Below are positions 10,667 to 19,952 of a DNA stretch of 35,005 nucleotides, in pieces. Position 1 is the stretch's first letter; each line of letters begins with the position of its first letter. The stretch is from Bacteroidaceae bacterium. GTDB lineage: Bacteria > Bacteroidota > Bacteroidia > Bacteroidales > Bacteroidaceae. The stretch lies in contig JAILPK010000048.1 in the NCBI GenBank assembly GCA_024699495.1, forward strand, positions 1 through 35,005, in the 5' to 3' direction. The notes beneath the pieces were generated by a model, which ran no database searches, was not told the DNA's origin, and worked only from the letters and a program-made list of their open reading frames with translations. The translations under genes and the position numbers were made by a program.

Positions 10667-11890
10667 ATGGAAAAACAGACAACTCCAATATTATCCTCGA
10701 TAGAAGATGCCATCAAGGACTTCCGCGAGGGAAAATTCGTTATTATTGTTGATGACGAAGACCGAGAGAACGAGGGTGACTTTGTCACCGCGGCTGAGAT
10801 GATTACCCCGGAGAAGGTGAATTTCATGCTTCAATATGGCCGCGGGGTGCTATGCGCTCCGATAACCATAAGCCGCGCTGAAGAACTTGAACTTCCGCAC
10901 CAGGTGCAGGACAATACCTCCATGCTCGGCACCCCCTTTACCATCACTATTGACAAGCTGGAAGGTTGCTCCACCGGAGTCAGCGCTGCCGACCGCGCCG
11001 CAACCATTCGCCATCTGGCCGACCCCGCCGCTCGGGCCACCGATTTCGGACGACCGGGACACATCAATCCCCTCTACGCCCAGGACAGGGGAGTCCTGCG
11101 GCGCGCTGGGCATACCGAGGCCAGCATAGATATGGCGCGTCTGGCGGGTTTGCGTCCGGCTGCCGCCCTGATTGAAATCCTGAATCCCGACGGGACGATG
11201 GCCCGGCTGCCCCAGTTGCAAGAGGTGGCTGCACAGCATGGGATTAAGATTATAACTATTCGTGACCTGATTGCCTACCGCCTGCAGCGCGAGCGCATGG
11301 TCGAGGCGGCTCCCGAGGTGGATTTGCCCACAGCCTACGGCCATTTCCGTGATATCACCTTCCGCCAGCTGTCCAACGGCCTGGAGCATGTCGCTCTGAT
11401 CAAAGGCTCCTGGGAACCCGACGAGCCGGTGCTGGTCAGAGTCCATTCTTCATGCGTTACGGGAGACATCTTTGGCAGTCAGAGATGCGATTGCGGCGAG
11501 CAGCTTCACCGCTCGATGCAGATGATAGACCGCGAGGGCAAGGGCGTGGTGCTATATATGAATCAGGAAGGGCGCGGTATAGGGCTCTTCAATAAGATGA
11601 AGGCCTATAAGCTGCAGGAAGAGGGCGAGGACACCGTTGAGGCCAACCTGCATCTCGGTTTTCAGCCCGATGAGCGTGAGTATGGAGTGGGAGCCGAGAT
11701 TCTCCGACAGTTGGGAATCCGCAAAATACGTCTTCTGACCAACAACCCGGTAAAGCGCGTAGGGCTCGAGGCTTTCGGTCTGGAGATAGTGGAAAATGTC
11801 CCCATAGAGATTCGTCCGAACAAATACAATGAGCGCTATCTGCGCACGAAAAAGGAGCGCATGGGCCACACTTTGCATTTCAATAAGTGA
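10667..11890 (+). CDS. ribBA: Bifunctional 3,4-dihydroxy-2-butanone-4-phosphate synthase / GTP cyclohydrolase II
   Basis: Supplies both precursors of riboflavin. 407 residues, the standard fused length. The N-terminal DHBP synthase domain (about 1-205) shows [10 protein letters not shown] at 29-38, the acidic metal and substrate site, and GHINPLYA. The C-terminal GTP cyclohydrolase II domain has the zinc-ligand group [17 protein letters not shown] near residues 263-279, NQEGRGIGL, and LTNNPVKR. It starts 3 nt after the permease stop, so the two are probably translationally coupled. No FMN riboswitch fits in that gap. Confidence 0.97.
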   Translation: MEKQTTPILSSIEDAIKDFREGKFVIIVDDEDRENEGDFVTAAEMITPEKVNFMLQYGRGVLCAPITISRAEELELPHQVQDNTSMLGTPFTITIDKLEGCSTGVSAADRAATIRHLADPAARATDFGRPGHINPLYAQDRGVLRRAGHTEASIDMARLAGLRPAAALIEILNPDGTMARLPQLQEVAAQHGIKIITIRDLIAYRLQRERMVEAAPEVDLPTAYGHFRDITFRQLSNGLEHVALIKGSWEPDEPVLVRVHSSCVTGDIFGSQRCDCGEQLHRSMQMIDREGKGVVLYMNQEGRGIGLFNKMKAYKLQEEGEDTVEANLHLGFQPDEREYGVGAEILRQLGIRKIRLLTNNPVKRVGLEAFGLEIVENVPIEIRPNKYNERYLRTKKERMGHTLHFNK

Positions 11891-11974
11891 GGCGCGCTTA
11901 TTGACAGGAGACAATTAATTGGGAGAATCATAAAAAAACCTTGCTCATTCAATTCCTAACTCTCAACTTTTCAC

Positions 11975-11982
11975 TATCTTTG
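11975..11982 (+). promoter_or_regulatory. Bacteroidetes -7 element before aspC
   Basis: TATCTTTG matches TAnnTTTG exactly and lies 35 nt before the aminotransferase ATG, in the 127-nt gap after ribBA. No -33 element at proper spacing was seen. Confidence 0.55.
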
Positions 11983-12017
11983 CCGCAAATTTGAGAGCTT
12001 AATCAAATCATCATAAT

Positions 12018-13211
12018 ATGAACACTCTTTCCGACCGCTTAAACCGCCTCGCTCCGTCTGCTACTCTGGCCATGTCACAGCGCAGCAGTGAGCTCAAGGC
12101 TCAAGGAATCGATGTCATTAACCTCAGTGTGGGGGAGCCTGACTTTAACACCCCCGACCATATCAAGGCAGCTGCAATCAAAGCTGTCGAGGACAACTGG
12201 TCCCGTTATAGCCCAGTGCCTGGTTATCCTGCCCTGCGTCAGGCCATTGTGGATAAACTCCAGAAGGAAAACGGACTCAGTTACACCCCTTCTCAGATTC
12301 TCTGCTCCAACGGAGCCAAGCAGAGCGTATGCAACGCCGTCATGGCGATTGTAAATGCGGGCGACGAGGTCATCATCCCCGCTCCCTATTGGGTGAGCTA
12401 CCCGCAGATGGTTCTTCTCGCCGAGGGCACTCCGGTTTATGTTGAGGCGCCGATAGAGCAGGATTTTAAGATTACCCCTGCCCAGCTCGAAGCTGCCATA
12501 ACCCCCCGCACCCGCGCTCTGATTCTCTGTTCGCCGTCTAATCCTACAGGTTCTGTTTACAGCAAGGAGGAGCTCCGGGAACTGGCCGAGGTGCTCGCCC
12601 GCCACGAGCGGGTGATGGTCCTGGCCGACGAGATTTATGAGCATATCAATTATGTGGGCCGCCATGAGAGCATCGCCCAGTTCGAGAGCATTCTCGACCG
12701 CGTCGTAATCATCAACGGCGTCTCCAAAGCTTATGCCATGACCGGCTGGCGCATCGGCTTTATAGCTGCCCCCGAATGGGTGGTGAAGGGATGCAACAAA
12801 CTCCAGGGCCAATATACCAGCGGCCCGTGCTCGGTGAGCCAGAAGGCAGCCGAAGCCGCTTACACCGGTTCGCAGCAATGTGTGGAAGACATGTGCAAGG
12901 CTTTTGAGCGTCGCAAGAACCTCATCGTCAGTCTCGCCAAGGAAGTTCCCGGTCTGGAGGTGAATAACCCGCAGGGCGCCTTCTACCTCTTCCCAAAATG
13001 CAGCAGCTATTTCGGCAAGCGCGACGGCGAGCGCGTTATCAGCAACAGCACCGATTTCGCAATGTATCTCCTGGAGGTGGGGCATGTGGCCACCGTGGGC
13101 GGAGACGCCTTTGGCAGTCCTGAGTGCTTCCGCATGAGCTACGCCACCAGCGACGAGAATATCGTTGAGGCGATGAAGAGAATCCGGGAGACCCTGGCCC
13201 GACTGAAATAG
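12018..13211 (+). CDS. aspC: Pyridoxal-phosphate aspartate aminotransferase (class I/II, type Ib)
   Basis: Transfers amino groups between aspartate and 2-oxoglutarate; acts in the cytosol. 397 residues. Seen: N-terminal VINLSVGEPDFNTPDHI, NPTG in CSPSNPTGSVYS near 172-183, the DEIYEHI stretch, PLP lysine K237 in NGVSKAYAMTGWRIGF, and a conserved C-terminal FRMSYATS carrying the substrate-carboxylate arginine. The type Ib group also includes prephenate-active enzymes, so specificity is inferred. Its own promoter element lies upstream and the purH-like gene follows after 57 nt. Confidence 0.92.
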   Translation: MNTLSDRLNRLAPSATLAMSQRSSELKAQGIDVINLSVGEPDFNTPDHIKAAAIKAVEDNWSRYSPVPGYPALRQAIVDKLQKENGLSYTPSQILCSNGAKQSVCNAVMAIVNAGDEVIIPAPYWVSYPQMVLLAEGTPVYVEAPIEQDFKITPAQLEAAITPRTRALILCSPSNPTGSVYSKEELRELAEVLARHERVMVLADEIYEHINYVGRHESIAQFESILDRVVIINGVSKAYAMTGWRIGFIAAPEWVVKGCNKLQGQYTSGPCSVSQKAAEAAYTGSQQCVEDMCKAFERRKNLIVSLAKEVPGLEVNNPQGAFYLFPKCSSYFGKRDGERVISNSTDFAMYLLEVGHVATVGGDAFGSPECFRMSYATSDENIVEAMKRIRETLARLK

Positions 13212-13268
13212 CCTCCTCCAAATCCCTTTCAATTCCCCCAAAAACGTAATTACTATATTCACAAAGAT

Positions 13269-13859
13269 ATGAAACCAGTTTCCATAAAGACAGCTCTTAT
13301 CTCGGTCTTTCATAAGGACGGACTCGAGGAAATACTTAAGAAATTGAATGACGAGGGTGTGAAATTCCTCAGCACCGGAGGCACACAGTCCTTCATCGAG
13401 AGCCTTGGCTATCCCTGCCAGAAGGTAGAGGACGTGACCACCTATCCCAGCATCCTGGGCGGGCGCGTCAAGACCCTCCATCCCAAAATCTTCGGCGGAA
13501 TCCTGGGACGTCGCGACCTCGAAGGCGACCGCCAGCAGATGGCAGAGTATGAGATTCCGGCCATCGACCTCGTGATCGTCGATCTCTATCCTTTCGAGCA
13601 GACCGTGGCAAGCGGCGCTTCAGACTCCGACATCATTGAGAAGATTGACATAGGCGGAATCAGTCTGATTCGTGCGGGAGCGAAGAACTTCAGTGATGTG
13701 GTCATCGTTCCTTCGAAAGAAGAGTATCCCGCACTTCTCGACATGCTCAACACCAACGGAGCCTGCTCCACCCTCGAGGAACGCCGCTGGTTTGCTACCC
13801 GCGCCTTCGGCGTAAGTAGCCATTACGACACAGCCATCCATGGCTGGTTTAACAAGTAA
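13269..13859 (+). CDS. purH: IMP cyclohydrolase domain of PurH, stand-alone
   Basis: Closes the ring of FAICAR to give IMP, the last step of purine synthesis. The 196 residues match only the N-terminal MGS-like IMP cyclohydrolase domain: TALISVFHKDGLEE, FLSTGGT, ILGGRVKTLHPKIFGG, IDLVIVDLYPFE, and KIDIGGISLIRAGAKN. Usual bacterial PurH is about 510-530 residues with an AICAR transformylase domain after this point; here the frame ends cleanly at GWFNK and mreB starts 26 nt later, so no remnant of the second domain lies at this locus. It is either a genuine split gene, with the transformylase elsewhere, or a truncated copy. The conserved motifs look intact. Confidence 0.88.
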   Translation: MKPVSIKTALISVFHKDGLEEILKKLNDEGVKFLSTGGTQSFIESLGYPCQKVEDVTTYPSILGGRVKTLHPKIFGGILGRRDLEGDRQQMAEYEIPAIDLVIVDLYPFEQTVASGASDSDIIEKIDIGGISLIRAGAKNFSDVVIVPSKEEYPALLDMLNTNGACSTLEERRWFATRAFGVSSHYDTAIHGWFNK

Positions 13860-13885
13860 ACGAATACATAGAATTTTTACAATAG

Positions 13886-14905
13886 ATGGGATTTTTTAGT
13901 TTCACGAAAGAATTGGCCATGGACCTTGGCACCGCCAATACGGTAATCATCAGCGATGGCAAGATTATGGTTGATGAGCCGTCTGTCGTTGCCCTCGACC
14001 GCCACACTGAGAAGATGATAGCTGTTGGTGAGAAGGCCAAACTGATGTATGAGAAGACACATGCAGACATCCGCACTATTCGTCCTCTGCGCGACGGCGT
14101 TATAGCCGACTTCAATGCCTGCGAACAGATGATGCGCGGACTCATAAAGATGGTCCACACTGGCAACCGCCTCTTTACCCCTTCGCTGCGCATGGTTATC
14201 GGGGTGCCGTCAGGTTCTACCGAGGTAGAGCTGCGGGCCGTCCGTGACAGCGCCGAACATGCCGGAGGCCGTGAGGTCTATCTTATTTACGAGCCCATGG
14301 CAGCAGCCATCGGCATCGGCTTGGATGTGGAGGCCCCTCAGGGCAATATGATTGTGGATATAGGCGGCGGCAGCACCGAGATTGCCGTGATCAGCCTGGG
14401 TGGCATCGTGGCCGACCGCAGCCTGCGTGTTGCAGGCGACGACCTCACTGCCGACATCCAGGACTACATGAGCCGTCAGCATAATGTGAAAGTCAGCGAG
14501 CGCATGGCTGAGCGCATCAAGATTCATGTGGGAGCAGCCCTCACCGATCTGGGAGAGGATGCGCCGGAAGACTTCGTCGTCCACGGCCCGAACCGCATCA
14601 CCGCCCTCCCGATGGAGGTGCCTGTATGCTATCAGGAGATTGCCCACTGCCTCGAGAAGACTATAGCCAAGATTGAGACTGCAGTGCTCAATGCCCTCGA
14701 AGACACCCCGCCCGAGCTCTATGCCGACATTGTCCAGAATGGCATCTACCTCACCGGTGGCGGCGCTCTCCTCCGCGGCTTGGACAAGCGTCTCACAGAC
14801 AAGATAAATATTCCATTCCATATTGCAGAAGACCCGCTTCATAGTGTTGCAAAAGGTACGGGGGTAGCGCTGAAGCATATCCACACCTTCTCATTCCTCA
14901 TGTAA
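13886..14905 (+). CDS. mreB: Rod-shape-determining actin homologue MreB
   Basis: Cytoskeletal ATPase that forms membrane-associated filaments and directs lateral wall synthesis. 339 residues, normal. Seen: phosphate-1 loop DLGTANT at 13-19, the RPLRDGVIADF stretch, GVPSG, phosphate-2 MIVDIGGGSTEIAVISLGG, and the adenosine motif YLTGGGALLRGL. The N-terminal GFFSF could be the amphipathic membrane anchor. It heads the mreBCD-mrdA-rodA group; mreC follows after 25 nt. Confidence 0.98.
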   Translation: MGFFSFTKELAMDLGTANTVIISDGKIMVDEPSVVALDRHTEKMIAVGEKAKLMYEKTHADIRTIRPLRDGVIADFNACEQMMRGLIKMVHTGNRLFTPSLRMVIGVPSGSTEVELRAVRDSAEHAGGREVYLIYEPMAAAIGIGLDVEAPQGNMIVDIGGGSTEIAVISLGGIVADRSLRVAGDDLTADIQDYMSRQHNVKVSERMAERIKIHVGAALTDLGEDAPEDFVVHGPNRITALPMEVPVCYQEIAHCLEKTIAKIETAVLNALEDTPPELYADIVQNGIYLTGGGALLRGLDKRLTDKINIPFHIAEDPLHSVAKGTGVALKHIHTFSFLM

Positions 14906-14930
14906 CCGGGGAACTATATGAGCGCTGTCT

Positions 14931-15770
14931 ATGAGAGCATTGTTTGATTTCATCGCTCGCCAATATCATTGGATGATGCTTATTGTGCTGGAAGGGCTCA
15001 GCTTGATGCTGCTCTTCCAGTTCAATCATTACCAGGGCAGTGTCTGGCTGACAAATGCCAACAGCGTCGTCGGCTATCTGATGGAGCAGGAGCAGCGCAT
15101 GCTCAACTATCTCTCCCTGACTGACGTCAACGCCGAGCTCTCCCACCGCAACATGCTGCTTGAACATAATATCAAGGTGCTGACAGCGGAGCTCAACAGA
15201 CTGACCCACGACAGCACCTTCACGGAGCGCAAGGTGGCTAGCCAGTTGGCTGGCGTAGAACTGATTCCTGCTAAGGTGGTCAACAACAGCGTTCGTCTGC
15301 ATGACAACTATATAACCATCAACCGGGGCAGCGTGGACGGAGTCCAGCCGGAGATGGGAGTAGTAAGCGGGACCGGGGTTGTAGGCATTGTATATATGAC
15401 TTCAGACCATTATAGCATCGTCTTGCCCCTGCTCAACAGCAAATCCCGGCTCAGCAGCCGGTTGCGCGGCTCCAATTATTTCGGCTATCTGCGATGGGAC
15501 GGTCGCAATCCGCTCTCAACAATCCTTGACGACATACCCCATCATGCCCGCTGCAAAGTGGGAGATGTGGTAGAGACCAGCGGCTACTCCTCTGTATTCC
15601 CCTCGGGGATATTCATCGGGCGTGTCAGCCGGATAGAGAACAGCGAGGACGGCATGGGTTATCAGCTCCACGTCCGTCTCGGCATCGATTTCGCCAACCT
15701 CCAGGACGTCTCCGTGATTGCCACCAGGGGACATGGCGAACAGCAGGAACTGGAAGAACAGGCCCATTAG
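14931..15770 (+). CDS. mreC: Rod-shape-determining protein MreC
   Basis: Bitopic inner-membrane scaffold linking MreB to PBP2 in the periplasm. 279 residues. Seen: one N-terminal membrane helix (MMLIVLEGLSLMLLFQF, about 15-31), a coiled-coil-like segment (roughly 50-95, rich in E, L, N and H), then the two-lobed beta domain with GSVDGVQPEMGVVSGTGVVGIV and the family-typical GDVVETSGYSSVFPSGIFIGRV. A small hairpin (AGGCCCA at 15760-15766, TGGGCCT at 15777-15783) overlaps its stop codon, and the composite repeat follows. Confidence 0.95.
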   Translation: MRALFDFIARQYHWMMLIVLEGLSLMLLFQFNHYQGSVWLTNANSVVGYLMEQEQRMLNYLSLTDVNAELSHRNMLLEHNIKVLTAELNRLTHDSTFTERKVASQLAGVELIPAKVVNNSVRLHDNYITINRGSVDGVQPEMGVVSGTGVVGIVYMTSDHYSIVLPLLNSKSRLSSRLRGSNYFGYLRWDGRNPLSTILDDIPHHARCKVGDVVETSGYSSVFPSGIFIGRVSRIENSEDGMGYQLHVRLGIDFANLQDVSVIATRGHGEQQELEEQAH

Positions 15771-15780
15771 TCCCATTGGG

Positions 15781-16066
15781 CCTATTGAGAGAGGACGGCC
15801 AGAGGCCGCGGGTTCAAGGGTTTAAGGGTTTAAGGAGTTCAAGAAGTTCAAGAGTTTAAGATTTCTGCGATTCTATCTCTTCATCGCGCCAGCCTCTACA
15901 ACTTGCTCCGCGAGTCTCTCAACTCAAGTGCTACTCGTCAACTCTCAACTAGAGCGGCCCACGGCCGCAACCAACTTTTCAACTTGTTTACTCGTCAACT
16001 CGCAACTGCGAAGCTCTCAACTCGTCAACTTGTCAACTGCGAAGCTATCAACTTGTCAACTAAAAC
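15781..16066 (+). repeat. Composite repeat region between mreC and mreD
   Basis: About 286 nt of non-coding mosaic. In order: small hairpin CGGCC-AGA-GGCCG (15796-15808); a TTYAAGRRG array with 8-9 bp steps (15813-15860); a unique-looking stretch; a 67-bp segment (15888-15954) matching the reverse complement of 33795-33853; hairpin GCGGCC-CAC-GGCCGC (15954-15968); then CAACTYGT 8-mers to 16062, including a 31-bp stretch exactly repeated at 33929-33959. The last unit abuts the mreD start codon (AACTAAAAC then ATG). No promoter consensus was found in it. Confidence 0.85.
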
Positions 16067-16588
16067 ATGCTTACCACCTTCCTTCAGCGCCTCCTTTTGA
16101 TGACAGCCCTTCTGGCGGTCCAGATGCTTGTGCTCAATCACATCCATGTCATGGGATTTGCCACGCCTCTCCTCATCGTCTATTTCCTCCTCCTCTTCCC
16201 CCTTGGAACATCCCGTTGGAGCATAATGCTTTGGGGATTTGTATGCGGTCTGCTGGCAGATATGGCAACGCTTACCCCCGGCGTCGGCGCCGGAGCAATG
16301 ACCCTTGTGGCCTTTGTGCAGCCCGTGCTGCTTATGGCGATGCGGCCCAAGGAGGCGGCAGAAGACATGCAGGCCAGCTTTCACACCATGGGCTTCGCGG
16401 CCTATGTCCGTTACTGCTCAATCCTTACATTCATTTTTTGCTTCGCATATTTCCTGTTGCAGTCATTCAGCTTCTTTCATATCGTTCATTTGGCTATCTC
16501 CTTTGGCAGCAGTTGGCTTCTTACCCTCGTCATCTGTATAGCTGTCGAAGCGATGCGGCCCGTAAACAGTCGCAAGACAGAGAATTAA
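16067..16588 (+). CDS. mreD: Rod-shape-determining protein MreD
   Basis: Integral membrane partner of MreC in the elongasome. 173 residues, almost entirely hydrophobic, with about five predicted helices (LLLMTALLAVQMLVLNHI, PLLIVYFLLLFPL, IMLWGFVCGLLADMATL, and two more near the C-terminus). Start chosen at 16067 because everything upstream to 15771 is repeat sequence, and because the longer overlapping frame 15928-16716 merely translates the CAACTYGT 8-mers. Separated from mreC by 296 nt but only 12 nt before mrdA. Confidence 0.9.
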   Translation: MLTTFLQRLLLMTALLAVQMLVLNHIHVMGFATPLLIVYFLLLFPLGTSRWSIMLWGFVCGLLADMATLTPGVGAGAMTLVAFVQPVLLMAMRPKEAAEDMQASFHTMGFAAYVRYCSILTFIFCFAYFLLQSFSFFHIVHLAISFGSSWLLTLVICIAVEAMRPVNSRKTEN

Positions 16589-16600
16589 GAATAGGCAGAG

Positions 16601-18451
16601 ATGCAGGACTTCGAACTGGAAAAACGCAAATATGTGCTTGGTGGCGCGGTCATCCTCGTCATCTTCGTCTATATCATGCGCCTCTTCTCTTTGCAGCTGA
16701 CGTCCGACGATTATAAGGCGAGGGCCGACTCCAACGCCTTCATGCGCCGCATACAATACCCCGCCCGCGGCGCCATTTCCGACCGCAACGGCAAGCTGAT
16801 GGTCTATAACCAGCCGGCTTACGACATAATGGTCGTGATGCGAGAGCAGATTGGAGTGGATACCGCCGACCTCTGCGCCAGCCTCGGCATAGACACCGCC
16901 TGGTATAAGCGACGCATGGACGAGATCCGCGACCGCTATCGCAACCCCGGCTACTCCCCACATACCCAGCAGCTCTTCATGAGTCAGCTCTCTGCTCAGG
17001 AATTCAGCAACTTCCAGGAGAAGATGTTCCGTTTTCCCGGCTTTTATATCCAGAAGCGAAGCATACGCCAATACAACTACCCCTATGCAGCTCATATCCT
17101 CGGGGACGTGGGCGAGGTCTCTCCGGCTGACATCGAGACCGACAACTACTATCAGAGCGGCGACTATATCGGCAAACTGGGTGTGGAACGCAGTTATGAG
17201 AAATATCTGCGCGGCGTGAAGGGGACCGAGGTGCTCCTGCGTGATGCCCACGGCCGAATCAAAGGCCGCTATCAGGGCGGAGCCTTCGACCAGAAGCCCG
17301 TTCCCGGCAAGAACCTGATGCTGAGCATCGACCTCGATCTGCAGGCCCTCGGCGAGAGGCTTATGAAAAACAAACTGGGTAGCATCGTCGCCATCGAACC
17401 CTCCACGGGCGAGGTGCTCTGCATGGTGTCCAGTCCCACTTTCGACCCGCGTCAGATGGTCGGACGTCAACGAGGCAAGAAACACCGCGAGCTCAGCGCC
17501 GACCCCATGAAACCCTTGCTCAACCGCTCTATCATGGGGCAGTATCCTCCGGGCTCCACATTCAAGACCTCCCAGGCGCTCACCTTCCTCCAGGAGGGGA
17601 TAATAGACCCCTACCGGACGGCCTACCCCTGCTCCCACGGATTCCATTACAAAGGCCTCAAGGTGGGATGCCACGGACACGGCTCCCCCCTACCGCTCAT
17701 CCCCGCTATCGGCACCTCATGCAACGCCTACTTCTGCTGGGGACTCTATTATATGTTTGGCAACCGCAAGAAATACCCCACAGTCCAGGATGCCATGACT
17801 ACATGGAAAGACTATATGGTGAGCATGGGCTTCGGATATAAACTCGGCATAGACCTGCCCGGAGAGAAACGCGGACTGATCCCCAATGCCAAGTTCTATG
17901 ACAAGAACTACAACGGCTCATGGAACGGCCTCACCATCATCTCCATCAGCATCGGTCAGGGCGAGGTGAACCTCACCCCGCTGCAGATAGCCAATCTCGG
18001 AGCTACGATTGCCAACCGCGGTTGGTATAAGATTCCGCACATCGTGAAGGAGGTGCAGGGCGAGCCGCGCGACAGCGTTTACACCCGCCGCCATTATACA
18101 AAAGTTTCGCCGCAAAACTATGAGTATGTATGCGACGGCATGGAGCGCGCCGTGCTGAGCGGTACCTGCCATTCAGCCCGCAACCCCTGGTATGTGGTAT
18201 GCGGCAAGACCGGAACGGCCCAGAACCGCGGCCACGACCACTCTGTATTCATGGGCTTTGCCCCGAAGGACAATCCCAAAATTGCCGTCGCTGTGTATGT
18301 GGAGAATGGCGGCTGGGGCGCCAACTACGGTGTGCCTCTAGGCGCGTTGCTTATGGAGCAATATATCAACGGGCATCTGTCGCCTGAGAGCGAAAAGAAG
18401 GCAGAGATATTCGAAAACAAGGAAATATCCTATGGCACCTATGCGAGATAA
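16601..18451 (+). CDS. mrdA: Penicillin-binding protein 2 (elongasome transpeptidase)
   Basis: Class B PBP that cross-links peptidoglycan during cell elongation, working with RodA. 616 residues, normal. Seen: a short cytoplasmic tail and one membrane helix (YVLGGAVILVIFVYIMRLFSL, about 10-30), pedestal domain with ARGAISDRNGKLMVYNQPAYDI, and the transpeptidase motifs S319-T-F-K322 (PPGSTFK), S373-C-N375, and K536-T-G538. Its last 20 nt overlap the start of rodA, a usual sign of tight coupling. Confidence 0.97.
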   Translation: MQDFELEKRKYVLGGAVILVIFVYIMRLFSLQLTSDDYKARADSNAFMRRIQYPARGAISDRNGKLMVYNQPAYDIMVVMREQIGVDTADLCASLGIDTAWYKRRMDEIRDRYRNPGYSPHTQQLFMSQLSAQEFSNFQEKMFRFPGFYIQKRSIRQYNYPYAAHILGDVGEVSPADIETDNYYQSGDYIGKLGVERSYEKYLRGVKGTEVLLRDAHGRIKGRYQGGAFDQKPVPGKNLMLSIDLDLQALGERLMKNKLGSIVAIEPSTGEVLCMVSSPTFDPRQMVGRQRGKKHRELSADPMKPLLNRSIMGQYPPGSTFKTSQALTFLQEGIIDPYRTAYPCSHGFHYKGLKVGCHGHGSPLPLIPAIGTSCNAYFCWGLYYMFGNRKKYPTVQDAMTTWKDYMVSMGFGYKLGIDLPGEKRGLIPNAKFYDKNYNGSWNGLTIISISIGQGEVNLTPLQIANLGATIANRGWYKIPHIVKEVQGEPRDSVYTRRHYTKVSPQNYEYVCDGMERAVLSGTCHSARNPWYVVCGKTGTAQNRGHDHSVFMGFAPKDNPKIAVAVYVENGGWGANYGVPLGALLMEQYINGHLSPESEKKAEIFENKEISYGTYAR

Positions 18452-19952
18452 TCAGAAGAAAGGAGTCATCCAGAGCGTCGATTGGTTCACCATACTCCTC
18501 TTCCTCGTCCTCCTCGGGATGGGATGGCTCAGTATATGCGGCGCCTGCTACGATTTCGAGGAAGACATCAACCTCCTCGCGCCCGGCTCGCGCACCCGCC
18601 TGCAGCTGATGTGGATGGGAGTCGCATGCGGCGTGGGCACACTGGTCATGTTCACCGACGACCGCCTCTACGATGCCTTCGCCTATATAATCTACGCCCT
18701 CCTGCTCGTCCTTCTCTTCATCACCCCCTTCCTCGCGCCCGATATCAAAGGCTCACACTCATGGATAAAAATTGGCTCGTTCAGCTTTCAGAGCGCCGAG
18801 TTCGCCAAATTCGCCACCTCCCTGGCAATAGCTAAATACATGGGCCGTTACGGCTTCTCTCTATCTGGCAACTGGCGCAATTTCGTCGGCTGCCTGCTTC
18901 TCATCATGCTACCCATGGGGCTCATAGTAATGCAGAGAGAGACCGGCTCCGCACTCGTCTATTTCAGCCTCTTTCTGATGCTCTACAGAGAAGGCATGCC
19001 CGGCTCCATCCTCTTCTCCGGAATAGCCGCCGTAATCTATTTCGTGGTCGGAATCCGCCTAGCCGATGTCACCGCCCTTGACGGCGTCACCAGTTGGGGC
19101 GAATACCTGGTGATTATGCTCACATTGCTCTTCACCGCCGCCATGCTCTATATCTATGAGCCGCACTCTAACAGCGAGCGGGAGGCCCACCTCTCCTTCT
19201 ACCGCCGTTATCAGATGATGTTCGAAGTCATCACCTACGGCATCGGGATAACAGCCCTGGCCAGCCTCTTCTCCGTATATGTCCGCGCCTTCAATGTAGC
19301 CATAGTCCAGCTTATAGTCACGGGAGCCATCATTATCCGCCTCATCCTTGCGGGGCTGCTCCGCAGCGTCTATCGCTACTGCTATATCGGACTCTTTGCA
19401 CTGGGCAGTCTGGTGCTCTTCTATTCGGCTCACACAATCTTATACCACGTCCTTGAGGAACATCAGCAGAAGCGAGTCCTTGTGCTGCTCGGACTGAAAG
19501 ATGACCCCAAAGGCACCGGCTACAATGTCATTCAGGCACAGATAGCCATCGGCTCCGGCGGCTTGCATGGCAAGGGATTTCTCAAGGGGACACAGACAAA
19601 ACTCAAGTATGTGCCAGAGCAGGAGACAGACTTCATCTTCTGCACCGTGGGGGAGGAGCAGGGCTTCGCTGGCTCCGCCGGCGTGCTGTTGCTGTTCATG
19701 GTCCTGCTGCTGCGCATCATCCATATAGCTGAGCGCCAACCCTACGCTTTCGGCCGCATTTATGGCTATTGCGTCTTCTCCATCTTCTTCTTCCACGTAT
19801 TAATTAATATAGGAATGGTGCTCGGACTGGCCCCGGTGATAGGCATCCCCCTCCCCTTCTTCAGCTATGGCGGCAGTTCGCTAATTGGCTTCACCCTCCT
19901 ACTCTTTATTCTCCTGAGAATAGATGCGGGACGCAATCGGCTGCGGAGGTGA
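18432..19952 (+). CDS. rodA: SEDS peptidoglycan polymerase RodA
   Basis: Polytopic glycosyltransferase that polymerises lipid II as partner of PBP2. 506 residues, longer than E. coli RodA (370) because of enlarged loops in the centre. Seen: about ten or more membrane helices, PDIKGSHSWIKIGSFSFQSAEFAKF (the SEDS WI..G...QPSE-like motif, here QSAE), QRETGSALVYF, the ETDFIFCTVGEEQGFAG motif near 395-412, and FFSYGGSSLIGF near the C-terminus. Two in-frame starts exist, 18432 and 18441; both overlap mrdA. It ends the plus-strand group. Confidence 0.95.
   Translation: MAPMRDNQKKGVIQSVDWFTILLFLVLLGMGWLSICGACYDFEEDINLLAPGSRTRLQLMWMGVACGVGTLVMFTDDRLYDAFAYIIYALLLVLLFITPFLAPDIKGSHSWIKIGSFSFQSAEFAKFATSLAIAKYMGRYGFSLSGNWRNFVGCLLLIMLPMGLIVMQRETGSALVYFSLFLMLYREGMPGSILFSGIAAVIYFVVGIRLADVTALDGVTSWGEYLVIMLTLLFTAAMLYIYEPHSNSEREAHLSFYRRYQMMFEVITYGIGITALASLFSVYVRAFNVAIVQLIVTGAIIIRLILAGLLRSVYRYCYIGLFALGSLVLFYSAHTILYHVLEEHQQKRVLVLLGLKDDPKGTGYNVIQAQIAIGSGGLHGKGFLKGTQTKLKYVPEQETDFIFCTVGEEQGFAGSAGVLLLFMVLLLRIIHIAERQPYAFGRIYGYCVFSIFFFHVLINIGMVLGLAPVIGIPLPFFSYGGSSLIGFTLLLFILLRIDAGRNRLRR

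Noticed and set aside
12075..13481. 468-codon open frame on the minus strand
   Set aside because: Antisense to aspC and the start of purH, both clearly coding on the plus strand; the product has no known motif.
15970..16062. CAACTYGT arrays as a CRISPR or phage attachment site
   Set aside because: Units are contiguous 8-mers without unique spacers, and no integrase is nearby; treated as simple or REP-associated repeats.
15928..16716. 262-codon plus-strand frame overlapping mreD
   Set aside because: Its first 50 residues are translated CAACTYGT repeats and the rest is out of frame with the clearly coding mreD and mrdA.
16463..17680. 405-codon open frame on the minus strand
   Set aside because: Antisense to mrdA and the end of mreD; PBP2 motifs fix the coding strand.
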